From assembly GCA_025936595.1 (NCBI GenBank), contig JAICTB010000018.1, positions 1 through 16,057 on the forward strand: a stretch of DNA of 16,057 nucleotides, given 5' to 3'. Below, in pieces: positions 5,790-12,787 of the stretch (position 1 is the first letter of the stretch; every line of letters starts with the position of its first letter). The notes under the pieces were generated by a model. That model did not search any database and had not been told where the DNA came from. It worked only from the letters and a program-made list of their open reading frames with translations. The translations under genes and the position numbers were made by a program. Source of the DNA: Thermoleophilia bacterium (GTDB lineage Bacteria > Actinomycetota > Thermoleophilia > Gaiellales > Gaiellaceae).

Positions 5790-6779
5790 TCAGCCCGTCT
5801 GGACCGCGCCGAGGTAGACGAGCACCTGCGCGTTCTGCGGCGCCTTGCCGCCGCCGACCGGTGACTGCTGCACGATCTCGCCCGCCTGCGCGTGCGAGCT
5901 GACCGGATAGCGCAGGTAGATGAGGCGCAGGTGCGACGCCTGCAGCGTCGCCACCGCGTCCTTCAGCGTCTTTCCGATCACCGACGGAACGGCCTCGAGC
6001 GGGTTCTCGTGCGGGCCGCGTGAGAGGTTCAGCTGGACGTGCGAGTGGAAGGGCATCGTCGTTCCCGACGGCTTCGCCTGTTGCACGACGGTGCCGAGCG
6101 TCTGCTCGGAGGGAACGAAGACAAGGCTCGCGAGGATGCCCGCGCTGCCGAGGGACTCGACCGCCGAGGCCTCGGGTTGTCCCTCGACATCCGGCATCGT
6201 CGAGCTCGCCGGCTGAGGCGGCGGCGCGGTCGTGGTGGGAGCGGTCGTCGGAGCCGTCGTCGTTGTCGGTGACGTTGTTGTCGTCGGTGACGTTGTCGTC
6301 GGAGTCGTCGCCGGCTTCGCTTTCGGCTTGGCCTTGTCAACGACGATCGTCACGCGCGTCTCTTTCTCGAGGCTCGTCGCCTCGTCGGGCTTCTGGTCGA
6401 TCACGACGCCCGTCGGCTTCTTCGACGGGCGGTGCACCTCCCTCGCGCGCAAGCCCACCTGACCGAGGCGGATCAGCGCGCGATCTTCCTTCAAGCCGAT
6501 CAGGCGAGGCATCAGGACCTTGGCGACCGTCGTCGGGCCTGTCGTCACCACAACCGTCGTCGTGGGAGCCGGAGCGTTGTCGTTGCCGCGGTGGGTGAGC
6601 AGCCAAACGAGCAGCACGCCGACCCCGACGAGCAGGATGGCACCGAGCGCGAGCAGCATGCCGGCGCCGACGCGCCGGTCCGGCGGGCCGGCGGGAGGCG
6701 CGGGCGGAGGGGGCGGCGGCGGGGCGCCGACGAGCGTGTCGCGGTCGGGCGTCGGCCAGGTATCGGTCGGTTCTTCCAA
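5790..6779 (-). CDS. Membrane-anchored PASTA-domain protein without a kinase
   Basis: A 329-aa protein with a proline-rich cytoplasmic N-terminus (19-33), one membrane helix (about 41-62) and an outside part of three PASTA repeats: about 87-148 (VLMPRLIGLKEDRAL), 195-255 (STMPDVEGQPEASAVESLG) and 262-325 (EAVPSVIGKTLKDAVATL). PASTA 1 and 2 are separated by a threonine/proline linker (about 155-192). PASTA domains bind peptidoglycan fragments and normally form the sensor of PknB/Stk1 kinases or parts of penicillin-binding proteins; here neither enzyme domain is present. The start is TTG at 6779: an in-frame stop lies about 40-45 bp upstream and no ATG or GTG lies between, but no Shine-Dalgarno or -10 is evident, so the exact start is uncertain. 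Its stop is 5 bp from that of convergent pdxS. Confidence 0.85.
   Translation of the reverse strand: MEEPTDTWPTPDRDTLVGAPPPPPPPAPPAGPPDRRVGAGMLLALGAILLVGVGVLLVWLLTHRGNDNAPAPTTTVVVTTGPTTVAKVLMPRLIGLKEDRALIRLGQVGLRAREVHRPSKKPTGVVIDQKPDEATSLEKETRVTIVVDKAKPKAKPATTPTTTSPTTTTSPTTTTAPTTAPTTTAPPPQPASSTMPDVEGQPEASAVESLGSAGILASLVFVPSEQTLGTVVQQAKPSGTTMPFHSHVQLNLSRGPHENPLEAVPSVIGKTLKDAVATLQASHLRLIYLRYPVSSHAQAGEIVQQSPVGGGKAPQNAQVLVYLGAVQTG
6261..6300 (-). repeat. 18-bp-period repeat coding for the Thr/Pro linker
   Basis: GTCGGTGACGTTGT occurs at 6265-6278 and again at 6283-6296, a period of 18 bp or six codons. On the minus strand it encodes repeated T-T-T-S-P-T units between PASTA domains 1 and 2. Such repeats can change length by replication slippage. 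Confidence 0.6.
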
Positions 6780-6889
6780 GGCGCTCAGGAGTGGAACGCC
6801 GGTTTGGCCGTTGCGGGTGCGCTATGCCCAGGCCGCCGTGCGCGATCCCGGGCGCCGCCCTGGTGCGGCAGCGAAGCCCGAGTGGGTTC

Positions 6890-7210
6890 TCATGGTGCGG
6901 CGGCATTCGGCTCATGCCAGACGTTCTCGAACGTGCCGAAGCGGAGCTCCTGGATGTAGTAGAAGCGCGACTCGTCGCTGCGGCGCAGGTACTCCGCCTG
7001 GTGCTCTGCAAGGAACGCGTTGTACGCGTCGATCGAGTCCCAGCGGTCGATCACGACGTACCGGTCGGGCTCCTCGAGATCGCGCAGCAGCTCGGTGCCG
7101 ATGTAGCCCGCGCCCTGCCGGAAGAACTGCGCCCAGTCGCCGTCCGGCCCGTACGCCTGCTCGAACTCCTCTGGCTCGCGTGCGTCGTAGCGGAAGACGA
7201 GCGCGATCAC
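6890..7210 (-). CDS. Small ABM-type (antibiotic biosynthesis monooxygenase-like) protein
   Basis: A 106-aa protein with the ferredoxin-like dimeric alpha/beta barrel pattern of the ABM superfamily: first strand IALVFRYDA, then a helix with EEFEQAYG, FFRQGAGYIGTELLRDL, YVVIDRWDSIDAYNAFLAEH, and a final strand. W and Y/F residues lie at the usual places (DRWDS). Members range from quinone or heme-degrading monooxygenases to proteins of unknown function, and no catalytic set is diagnostic here. GTG 7210 overlaps the TGA of the HMG-CoA reductase gene (GTGA), so it is translated from the reductase mRNA. Longer in-frame reading upstream is only the shadow of that gene. Function unknown; the tight coupling suggests a shared role. 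Confidence 0.8.
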   Translation of the reverse strand: MIALVFRYDAREPEEFEQAYGPDGDWAQFFRQGAGYIGTELLRDLEEPDRYVVIDRWDSIDAYNAFLAEHQAEYLRRSDESRFYYIQELRFGTFENVWHEPNAAAP

Positions 7211-8394
7211 CGCAGGCCGCCGCGCTCGTGGTGCGCCTTGAAGAAGTTCTCGCTCCCAGCCGTGGCCATTGCGGCCGACGCACTGATCTCGAGCGAGAGC
7301 GCAGCTGCCGCGACGATCTGGGCGAAGCGGTAGACCTTGCCGGGACCGGCGCAGCCGATCGAGGCGAGCCATTCGCGCGCCGACGGCAGCGTCGTCCCAC
7401 CGCCGACCGTCCCGACTTCCAGGCCGCCGAAGCGGATCGACGCCTGGAGCCCACCTGCGACGCGCCGAGCGGTGCCGTGCGCCATCGAGCTCGTGCCGAC
7501 CATGCCGAGATCCTGGCCGGTTGCCGCGAAGACCGCGGCCACGGCGGAAGCCGGCGTGAAGGCAACCGACTGCATGCCGCTCGCGATCGACCCGTGCGTG
7601 CCGGCCCAGGAGAGCGACTCGAGATCCTCCGCAGTGGTGCGCAGGACGCGGCCGATCTGCTCGTCGGAGAGAAACGCCTCGGCGAGAACGGTCTTGCCGT
7701 GACCCGACTGGAAGTACTCGGCCGACGGCTTCTTGTCGCCGCCCATGTTCGCCTCGAGGATCGCCCGCTCCGGCTTCGACGGGGCGCGCTGCATCACGTA
7801 CGCCATGTTCAGCGCGTAGGAGTTGCGCGTCATCATGTTCGGGCCGACGGCGTCCCCGGTCGTCCACTGCCAGAGCACATGGCACATGGAGCCGACCACG
7901 TGCGTCTTCGCGCCGCGCAGCTTCGCGCGCTTCGAGAGCGACGCGTCGTCCGACGATTCGAGCCACGCGCACATCGCCGGAAGCTCCGAGTCGACCCAGC
8001 GCGCGAGGGCGACTGCGGCCGCCGCGTCCTTGCAGACGAAACACGAGGCGCGCGTGATCCGGTCGTGCAGGACATAGGTGCGGATCGAGCCGGCCGCGAG
8101 CGCGCCGCGCGTCATCGAGGCGGTGAGCCCGCCCTCCGTGTGCGCCAGCGGCACGTGCACCGTCTCGGTCGTGCGCGCCCTCTCCTCGACGTCGCCGTCG
8201 GCGGAGAGCTCGTATTCACCGAGCTCGATCTGGATCGGCGCCGCGGAGACCGGGATCACTGCGACACCGACGAGCGACTCCGCCGCGCTCGAGAACTGCG
8301 CCAGGTCGACCGACGTGACGAGGCCGCCGTCGACGCCCATCGCGGCGCGCCGCTGCTCGACCGAGCTCGCGTCGTTTCTCCGGGGCCAGCGCAC
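7207..8394 (-). CDS. Divergent hydroxymethylglutaryl-CoA reductase
   Basis: This 395-aa protein has all the landmarks of HMG-CoA reductase, which makes mevalonate from HMG-CoA with NAD(P)H. They are ESLVGVAVIPV (39-49), HTEGGLTASMTRG with catalytic E87, TTGDAVGPNM (178-187), GGDKKP with the catalytic lysine (221), GQD with D295, GGLEVGTVGGGTTLP (323-337) and a C-terminal FFKAHHERG with catalytic H388. Several motifs differ from the usual wording (HTEGGL for TTEGAL, GDAVGPNM for GDAMGMNM), so it is a distant member and its substrate could differ. GTG 8394 is placed 6 nt after a TAGGCT -10 box, with no Shine-Dalgarno. No other mevalonate-pathway gene is in the window. The stop overlaps the ABM-like gene. 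Confidence 0.88.
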   Translation of the reverse strand: MRWPRRNDASSVEQRRAAMGVDGGLVTSVDLAQFSSAAESLVGVAVIPVSAAPIQIELGEYELSADGDVEERARTTETVHVPLAHTEGGLTASMTRGALAAGSIRTYVLHDRITRASCFVCKDAAAAVALARWVDSELPAMCAWLESSDDASLSKRAKLRGAKTHVVGSMCHVLWQWTTGDAVGPNMMTRNSYALNMAYVMQRAPSKPERAILEANMGGDKKPSAEYFQSGHGKTVLAEAFLSDEQIGRVLRTTAEDLESLSWAGTHGSIASGMQSVAFTPASAVAAVFAATGQDLGMVGTSSMAHGTARRVAGGLQASIRFGGLEVGTVGGGTTLPSAREWLASIGCAGPGKVYRFAQIVAAAALSLEISASAAMATAGSENFFKAHHERGGLR

Positions 8395-8400
8395 GGCGAC

Positions 8401-8406
8401 AGCCTA
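8401..8406 (-). promoter_or_regulatory. -10 element of the HMG-CoA reductase gene
   Basis: Read on the minus strand this is TAGGCT, ending 6 nt before the GTG at 8394, so a leaderless transcript is expected. Its first two bases (TA) are the outermost bases of the palindromic element, so any -35 would lie inside the element; none is obvious there. Confidence 0.55.
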
Positions 8407-8494
8407 GAGGCTTGATGCGTATTGGGTTGTGCGCGGATTGCGCCGTGTCAGGCGCACCATCCGCGTGCGCCCTCAAATGCGCATCAGGCCTCTA
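8405..8494. repeat. Palindromic intergenic element, short copy (90 bp)
   Basis: The whole segment is one long imperfect hairpin. The left end TAGAGGCTTGATGCGTATTG and the inverted right end TAGAGGCCTGATGCGCATTT match except at a few bases. The inner arms (around TGTGCGCGGATTGCGCC and GGCGCACCATCCGCGTGC) also pair, leaving a loop GTGTCA near the centre. It shares its ends and inner arms with the 1038-1204 copy but lacks that copy's central extra hairpin. It fills almost all of the 111-bp gap between two divergent genes, and both ends overlap their -10 boxes. Confidence 0.85.
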
Positions 8495-8498
8495 CACT
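8493..8498 (+). promoter_or_regulatory. -10 element of folD
   Basis: TACACT (TANNNT) lies 7 nt before the folD ATG at 8506. Its TA is the last two bases of the palindromic element. No Shine-Dalgarno precedes the ATG, so folD is probably leaderless. Confidence 0.6.
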
Positions 8499-8505
8499 CG
8501 CACGA

Positions 8506-9357
8506 ATGACAGCGACACTCATGAAAGGCAAGCCGCTTGCCGAGCGCATCCGCAGCGAGGTCGCCGACGAGGTGGGGCGGATGGGGCACATCGGTCTCGT
8601 GACGGTCCTCGTCGGCGACGATCCTGCGTCGGAGGTCTACATCCGGCTCAAGCACAAGGCGGCGACCGAGGCCGGCTTCGACGCCACCGATCTGCGGCTC
8701 CCCGCGGCGACGACCGAGGAGGAGCTGCTCGCGAAGCTCGCCGAGCTGAACGAGTCGCCGGAGATCGACGCGATCCTCGTGCAGCTGCCGCTGCCGGGGC
8801 AGATCGACGAGGCGAAGGTGATCCGCGCGGTCGCGCCCGCGAAGGACGTCGACGGTTTCCATCCGCTGAACGCGGGCGAGCTCTACCTGGGACGGCCGGC
8901 GATCGTCTCGGCGACGCCACGCGGTGTGATGGCCCTCCTCGCCGAGCACAAGGTGGAGCTCGACGGCGCGCGGGCCGTCGTGATCGGGCGAAGTGCGATC
9001 GTCGGCAAGCCCGTGATGCACCTGCTCCAGCAGGCGAACGCGACCGTGACGCTCTGCCACTCGCATACGAAGGACCTGCAGCGGCAGACGCTCGACGCGG
9101 ACGTGATCGTTGCCGCAGTCGGGGTCCCGGCGCTCGTCTCGCCGGACATGGTCCGGGAGCGGGCGGTGGTCGTGGACGTCGGCATGAACCGCACCGATGC
9201 CGGCCTCGTCGGCGACGTCGATCCCGGTGCGCTCGAGGTCGCCTCGTTGATGACGCCGGTGCCCGGCGGCGTGGGGCCGATGACGATCGCCTGCCTGCTC
9301 GAGAACGCGGTCCGGTGCGCCCGCTACCGGCGGGGCGAGCTTGCATATCCGGGCTGA
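8506..9357 (+). CDS. folD: Bifunctional methylene-THF dehydrogenase / methenyl-THF cyclohydrolase
   Basis: FolD (283 aa) interconverts 5,10-methylene-, 5,10-methenyl- and 10-formyl-tetrahydrofolate in the cytoplasm. Catalytic residues line up with E. coli FolD: Y45 and K49 in YIRLKHKA, Q93 in VQLPLPGQ, D116 in PAKDVDGFHP. The NADP-binding half shows VIGRSAIVGKPV (159-170) and LCHSHTKDL (183-191), and the end carries VDVGMNR and TPVPGGVGPMTIACLLEN. The ATG at 8506 is preferred over the longer upstream frame because the latter would read through the palindromic element, and because a -10 box sits 7 nt upstream. An internal ATG at 8521 is possible but would trim the usual N-terminus. Its 3' end carries the promoter region of the cold-shock gene. 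Confidence 0.97.
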   Translation: MTATLMKGKPLAERIRSEVADEVGRMGHIGLVTVLVGDDPASEVYIRLKHKAATEAGFDATDLRLPAATTEEELLAKLAELNESPEIDAILVQLPLPGQIDEAKVIRAVAPAKDVDGFHPLNAGELYLGRPAIVSATPRGVMALLAEHKVELDGARAVVIGRSAIVGKPVMHLLQQANATVTLCHSHTKDLQRQTLDADVIVAAVGVPALVSPDMVRERAVVVDVGMNRTDAGLVGDVDPGALEVASLMTPVPGGVGPMTIACLLENAVRCARYRRGELAYPG

Positions 9358-9397
9358 TTCGGTGGTAATGTTGCGCCCCTCCGTCGGTCACGGCGGA
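9341..9397 (+). promoter_or_regulatory. Promoter and 5' leader hairpin of the cold-shock gene
   Basis: TAATGT (9366-9371) is a good -10, with TTGCAT (9341-9346) as a poor, 19-bp-spaced -35. The predicted leader of about 50 nt contains the hairpin TCCGTCG (9380-9386), loop GTCA, CGGCGGA (9391-9397), with one G-T pair. Unlike most genes here, this one has a true leader, as is common for cold-shock mRNAs, whose translation often depends on leader structure. Confidence 0.5.
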
Positions 9398-9428
9398 CTT
9401 GTAGTCATCCAGCAAGGAGTAGTCGGTA

Positions 9429-9632
9429 GTGGCTGAAGGCACGGTCAAGTGGTTCTCGAACGAAAAGGGCTACGGCTTCATCGAGCGTGGAAACGGCGAG
9501 GCGGACGTCTTCGTCCATTTCTCCGCGATCGCCGGTGAGGGCTACAAGTCGCTGACCGAGGGTCAGCGCGTCTCGTTCGAAGTCGTGCAGGGCGACAAGG
9601 GCCTGCAGGCGGCGAACGTCACGGCGCTCTAG
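9429..9632 (+). CDS. csp: Cold-shock domain protein (CspA family)
   Basis: A 67-aa single OB-fold protein, the standard length, that binds single-stranded RNA and DNA and melts RNA structure. The start GTVKWFSNEKGYGFIE contains RNP1 (KGYGFI) and is followed by RNP2 (DVFVHFSAI); the rest, GYKSLTEGQRVSFEVVQGDKG, is typical. The GTG at 9429 has a clear Shine-Dalgarno, AAGGAG (9414-9419), 9 nt upstream. It is likely a single-gene transcript: a promoter overlaps the end of folD, and a strong hairpin follows before gatC. Whether it is cold-induced or constitutive cannot be read from the sequence. Confidence 0.97.
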   Translation: MAEGTVKWFSNEKGYGFIERGNGEADVFVHFSAIAGEGYKSLTEGQRVSFEVVQGDKGLQAANVTAL

Positions 9633-9656
9633 GAAACCCTTTCGGAACCAAGCTCA

Positions 9657-9684
9657 ACTGGAGGCTCCGAGAGGAGCCTCCAGT
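9657..9684 (+). terminator. Strong hairpin between csp and gatC
   Basis: ACTGGAGGCTCC, loop GAGA, GGAGCCTCCAGT form a perfect 12-bp stem. It is not followed by a T-run (next bases CGTTAG), so it is either a U-less actinobacterial terminator, an attenuator, or an mRNA-stabilising structure in front of the gatC ribosome-binding site. Confidence 0.6.
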
Positions 9685-9702
9685 CGTTAGAAAGGACTGC
9701 GT

Positions 9703-9987
9703 ATGGCGGGGATATCGAAAGACGAGGTGCTGCACGTGGCGCGGCTCGCGCGCCTCGAGCTGAGCGAGGACGAGGTCGCGAGGTTCCAGGAGCAGCTCTC
9801 CGCGATCCTCGACGCCGTGTCGAAGGTCTCGGAGCTCGACCTGGCCGACGTCCCGCCGACGGCGCACCCGCTCGAGATCGAGAACGCGTGGGCCGAGGAC
9901 GAGCCGCGCCCGTGCCTGTCGCTCGACGACGTCTTCGCGAACGCGCCCGAACGGGACGATGACTACTTCCGGATGCCGCCGGCATGA
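9703..9987 (+). CDS. gatC: Asp/Glu-tRNA(Asn/Gln) amidotransferase subunit C
   Basis: GatC (94 aa, usual length about 95) wraps around and stabilises GatA in the GatCAB complex. It shows the family pattern ISKDEVLHVARLARLELSE at the N-terminus, FQEQLSAILDAVSKVSELD in the middle, and the PTAHPLE...LR-type tail ending with DYFRMPPA. A purine-rich Shine-Dalgarno (AGAAAGGA, about 9690-9696) precedes ATG 9703. Its TGA overlaps the gatA ATG (ATGA at 9984-9987), giving translational coupling. It is the first gene of the operon. Confidence 0.97.
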   Translation: MAGISKDEVLHVARLARLELSEDEVARFQEQLSAILDAVSKVSELDLADVPPTAHPLEIENAWAEDEPRPCLSLDDVFANAPERDDDYFRMPPA

Positions 9988-11375
9988 TCGACGCCCTTCG
10001 ACTCACCGCGGAGGAGGCGAAGAAGCTGCTCGACGCGCGCGAGATCTCGGGCGCGGAGCTCTTCGCCGCCTACGCGGAGCGGGACGACGACCTGCATGCC
10101 TTCCTCTACCGCTGCGACGACCCGGGCGGCGACGGGATCCCGATCGCGCTCAAGGACGTGATCGGCACGAAGGGCGTGCCGACGACCGCCGGCTCGAAGA
10201 TTCTCGAGAGCTATCTGCCCGTCTACGACGCGACCGTGGCGGCGAACTGCAAGCGGCACGGGTTGCGCCTGCTCGGGAAGACCAACACCGACGAGTTCGC
10301 GATGGGCTCGTCGACGGAGAACTCTGCATTCGGCCCTTCGCGCAACCCGTGGGACCCGGCGCGCGTGCCGGGCGGCTCGGGCGGCGGCTCGGCTGCGGCG
10401 GTCTCGGGCGGGCTCGCGCCGTGGGCGCTCGGCTCGGACACCGGCGGCTCGATCAAGCAGCCCTCGGCGCTTTGCGGCAACGTCGGGTTGCGCCCCACCT
10501 ACGGCACCGTGTCGCGCTTCGGCGTCGTGGCGTTCGCCTCGTCACTCGACCAGGTCGGCCCGGTCGCGAAAAACGTGCGCGACTGTGCGTATCTCTACTC
10601 GATCATCGCGGGGCGCGACGCGAACGACACGACGACGGTCGAGGTGCCCGAGGTCGAGCTGCCGACGGCGCAGGACCTGAAGGGCATGCGCATCGGGGTG
10701 CCGACGGAGATGAACGAGGCTGACGGCATCGAGCCAGGCGTGAGCGCGGCCGTGCGGAAGGCGATCGAGCTCGCGGAGTCGCTCGGCGCCGAAGTGGGCG
10801 AGTGCTCGCTGCCGCGTTCCGTCGACTACGGCGTCGCCTGTTACTACCTGGTCGCTCCGGCGGAGGCTTCGTCGAACCTCGCTCGCTACGACGGTGCGCG
10901 CTACGGCCTGCGTTCGGACGGCGACGACTTCCGCGAGATGGTGATGGCGACGCGGCACGACGGCCTCGGCGACGAGCCGAAGCGCCGGATCATGATCGGC
11001 ACCTACGCGCTCTCGTCCGGCTACTACGACGCGTACTACGGCAAGGCGCAGCGCGTGCGCACGATGATCCGGCGCGAGCACGCCGAGGTGTTCGAGAAGT
11101 TCGATCTGATCGTCTCGCCGACAAGCCCGACGGTCGCGTTCGCGATCGGCGAGAAGGCCGGCAACCCGCTCGCGATGTACCTGAACGACCTGCTCACGAT
11201 CCCGTCCTGCATGGCCGGGCTGCCGGGGCTGAACATCCCCTGCGGCCTGTCCGAGGGGCTCCCGGTCGGCCTGCAGTTGATCGGCCCGCAGTTCGCCGAG
11301 AACACGCTTTTCCGGGCGGGGCACGCGCTCGAGCAGGCGCTCGGCTTCGACGTCGTCCCGGAGCGCCTGCGATGA
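9984..11375 (+). CDS. gatA: Asp/Glu-tRNA(Asn/Gln) amidotransferase subunit A
   Basis: GatA (463 aa, slightly shorter than the usual ~485) is the glutaminase that releases ammonia for GatB. The amidase-signature triad is intact and spaced as in Staphylococcus GatA: K57 in IALKDVIG, S132 in GGSGGGSAAAV and the nucleophile S156 in GSDTGGSIKQP. The ends LPGLNIPCG and GLPVGLQLIGP are typical of true GatA rather than of general amidases. The shortening is at the N-terminus. It overlaps gatC and gatB by four bases each, so the three subunits are made together. Confidence 0.98.
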   Translation: MIDALRLTAEEAKKLLDAREISGAELFAAYAERDDDLHAFLYRCDDPGGDGIPIALKDVIGTKGVPTTAGSKILESYLPVYDATVAANCKRHGLRLLGKTNTDEFAMGSSTENSAFGPSRNPWDPARVPGGSGGGSAAAVSGGLAPWALGSDTGGSIKQPSALCGNVGLRPTYGTVSRFGVVAFASSLDQVGPVAKNVRDCAYLYSIIAGRDANDTTTVEVPEVELPTAQDLKGMRIGVPTEMNEADGIEPGVSAAVRKAIELAESLGAEVGECSLPRSVDYGVACYYLVAPAEASSNLARYDGARYGLRSDGDDFREMVMATRHDGLGDEPKRRIMIGTYALSSGYYDAYYGKAQRVRTMIRREHAEVFEKFDLIVSPTSPTVAFAIGEKAGNPLAMYLNDLLTIPSCMAGLPGLNIPCGLSEGLPVGLQLIGPQFAENTLFRAGHALEQALGFDVVPERLR

Positions 11376-12787
11376 GCGAAACGTGGGAGCCCGTGATCGG
11401 GCTGGAGATCCACGTCCAGCTGAAGACCGAGACGAAGATGTTCTGTCGCTGCCGCAACGGCTTCGGCGGCGGGCCGAACACGCAGACGTGCCCCGTCTGC
11501 CTCGCGTTCCCGGGAGCCCTGCCGGTGCCGAACCGGCGCGCCATCGAGGAGGCGATCAAGCTCGGGCTCGCGCTCGACTGCACGATCGCGGCGCGCGCGG
11601 TCTTCCACCGCAAGAACTACTTCTACCCGGACAATCCGAAGGCGTACCAGATCAGCCAGTACGACGAGCCGCTCTGCTCGAATGGCCGGCTCGCGGTGCC
11701 GACGGCGGACGGCGACGTGACGATCGGGATCACGCGCGCCCATCTCGAGGAGGACGCGGCGAAGAACGTGCATGTCGCCGCATCGGGGCGTCTGCACGGC
11801 GCGACCGCGACGCTCGTCGACTTCAACCGCTGCGGTACGCCGCTCATCGAGATCGTCACCGAGCCGGACATCCACGACGCCGACACGGCGAAGCGCTTCC
11901 TGCAGCTTCTCCGGCAGACGGTCGTCGAGCTCGACCTGTCGGACGCCGAGCTCGAGAAGGGCTCGATGCGTTTCGACGTCAACGTCTCGGTGCGCCCCGC
12001 CGGCTCGGGTGAGCTCCGCACTCGCACCGAGCTGAAGAACATGAACTCGTTCAACTTCGCGGCAAAGGGGATCGAGAGGGAGATCGCACGCCAGATCGGC
12101 ATCTACGAAGCGGGCGGCGAGGTGCAGCAGGAGACGCTGCACTTCGTGCCGGGCGAGGAGGACTCGCCGCCGATCCGCTCCAAGGAAGAGGCGCAGGACT
12201 ACCGCTACTTCCCGGAGCCCGACCTCGTGCCCGTGCATCCGCCCGCGGCTCTCGTCGAGCGGCTGCGCGCCGAGATCGGCGAGCTGCCCGGCGCGCGCAT
12301 CGGGCGCATCGCGGACACGCTCTCCTTCTACGACGCCGACGTGCTCGTCACCGGCGGGCTCGACCGGCTCTGGTCGGCGCTCGTCGGCGCCGGCGCCGAC
12401 GCGAAGGAGGCTGCGAACGTGCTCTCGAACCAGTTCGTCGCGGCGGGCGTCGACCCTGGCACGGTGAACGCCGCCGAGCTGGCGAAGCTCGTAGCGGCAC
12501 GTGCTGAGATCCCGCGTGCAGCGTTCGACGAGGCGCTCTCGAAGGCGGGGGACGCCGGCTTCGCGGCTGGGCCGTACCTCGAGCAGAAGCTCGTCGCGGA
12601 CGCCGGCGAGCTCGACCCGGTGATCGAGCGGGTCATAGCGGCGAGCCCGGGCCAGGCGGAGCAGTTCCGCAGCGGCAAGGAGGGGCTGCTCGGATTCTTC
12701 GTCGGGCAGGTGATGAAGGAGACGGGCGGCAAGGCCGACCCGCGCATCGTGAACGAGCGCGTGCGCGCGAAGCTCAGCGGCACCTGA
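11372..12787 (+). CDS. gatB: Asp/Glu-tRNA(Asn/Gln) amidotransferase subunit B
   Basis: GatB (471 aa, usual length) activates the misacylated tRNA with ATP and transfers ammonia to give Gln-tRNA(Gln) and/or Asn-tRNA(Asn). It starts WEPVIGLEIHVQL. A zinc site is formed by C25, C27, C40 and C43 (MFCRCRNGF ... TCPVCLA). The kinase-like core continues with YFYPDNPKAYQISQ, the RAHLEEDAAK segment and ELKNMNSF. The C-terminus is the helical and YqeY tail that binds tRNA, with GLLGFFVGQVMKETGGKADP. ATG 11372 overlaps the gatA stop; longer upstream frames are shadow. The last 14 bp overlap the end of the convergent membrane-protein gene. Confidence 0.98.
   Translation: MSETWEPVIGLEIHVQLKTETKMFCRCRNGFGGGPNTQTCPVCLAFPGALPVPNRRAIEEAIKLGLALDCTIAARAVFHRKNYFYPDNPKAYQISQYDEPLCSNGRLAVPTADGDVTIGITRAHLEEDAAKNVHVAASGRLHGATATLVDFNRCGTPLIEIVTEPDIHDADTAKRFLQLLRQTVVELDLSDAELEKGSMRFDVNVSVRPAGSGELRTRTELKNMNSFNFAAKGIEREIARQIGIYEAGGEVQQETLHFVPGEEDSPPIRSKEEAQDYRYFPEPDLVPVHPPAALVERLRAEIGELPGARIGRIADTLSFYDADVLVTGGLDRLWSALVGAGADAKEAANVLSNQFVAAGVDPGTVNAAELAKLVAARAEIPRAAFDEALSKAGDAGFAAGPYLEQKLVADAGELDPVIERVIAASPGQAEQFRSGKEGLLGFFVGQVMKETGGKADPRIVNERVRAKLSGT

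Noticed and set aside
6845..6865. Small GC hairpin between the ABM-like and PASTA genes as a terminator
   Set aside because: The stem is only about four base pairs and no T-run follows on either strand.
6520..8415. A 631-codon plus-strand frame opposite the PASTA, ABM and reductase genes
   Set aside because: It crosses three genes with recognisable domains on the other strand, and its poly-Gly run is just the reverse reading of the Pro-rich segment.
8422..8505. Longer N-terminus for FolD
   Set aside because: It would translate through the palindromic element. The conserved protein begins at 8506, right after a -10 box.
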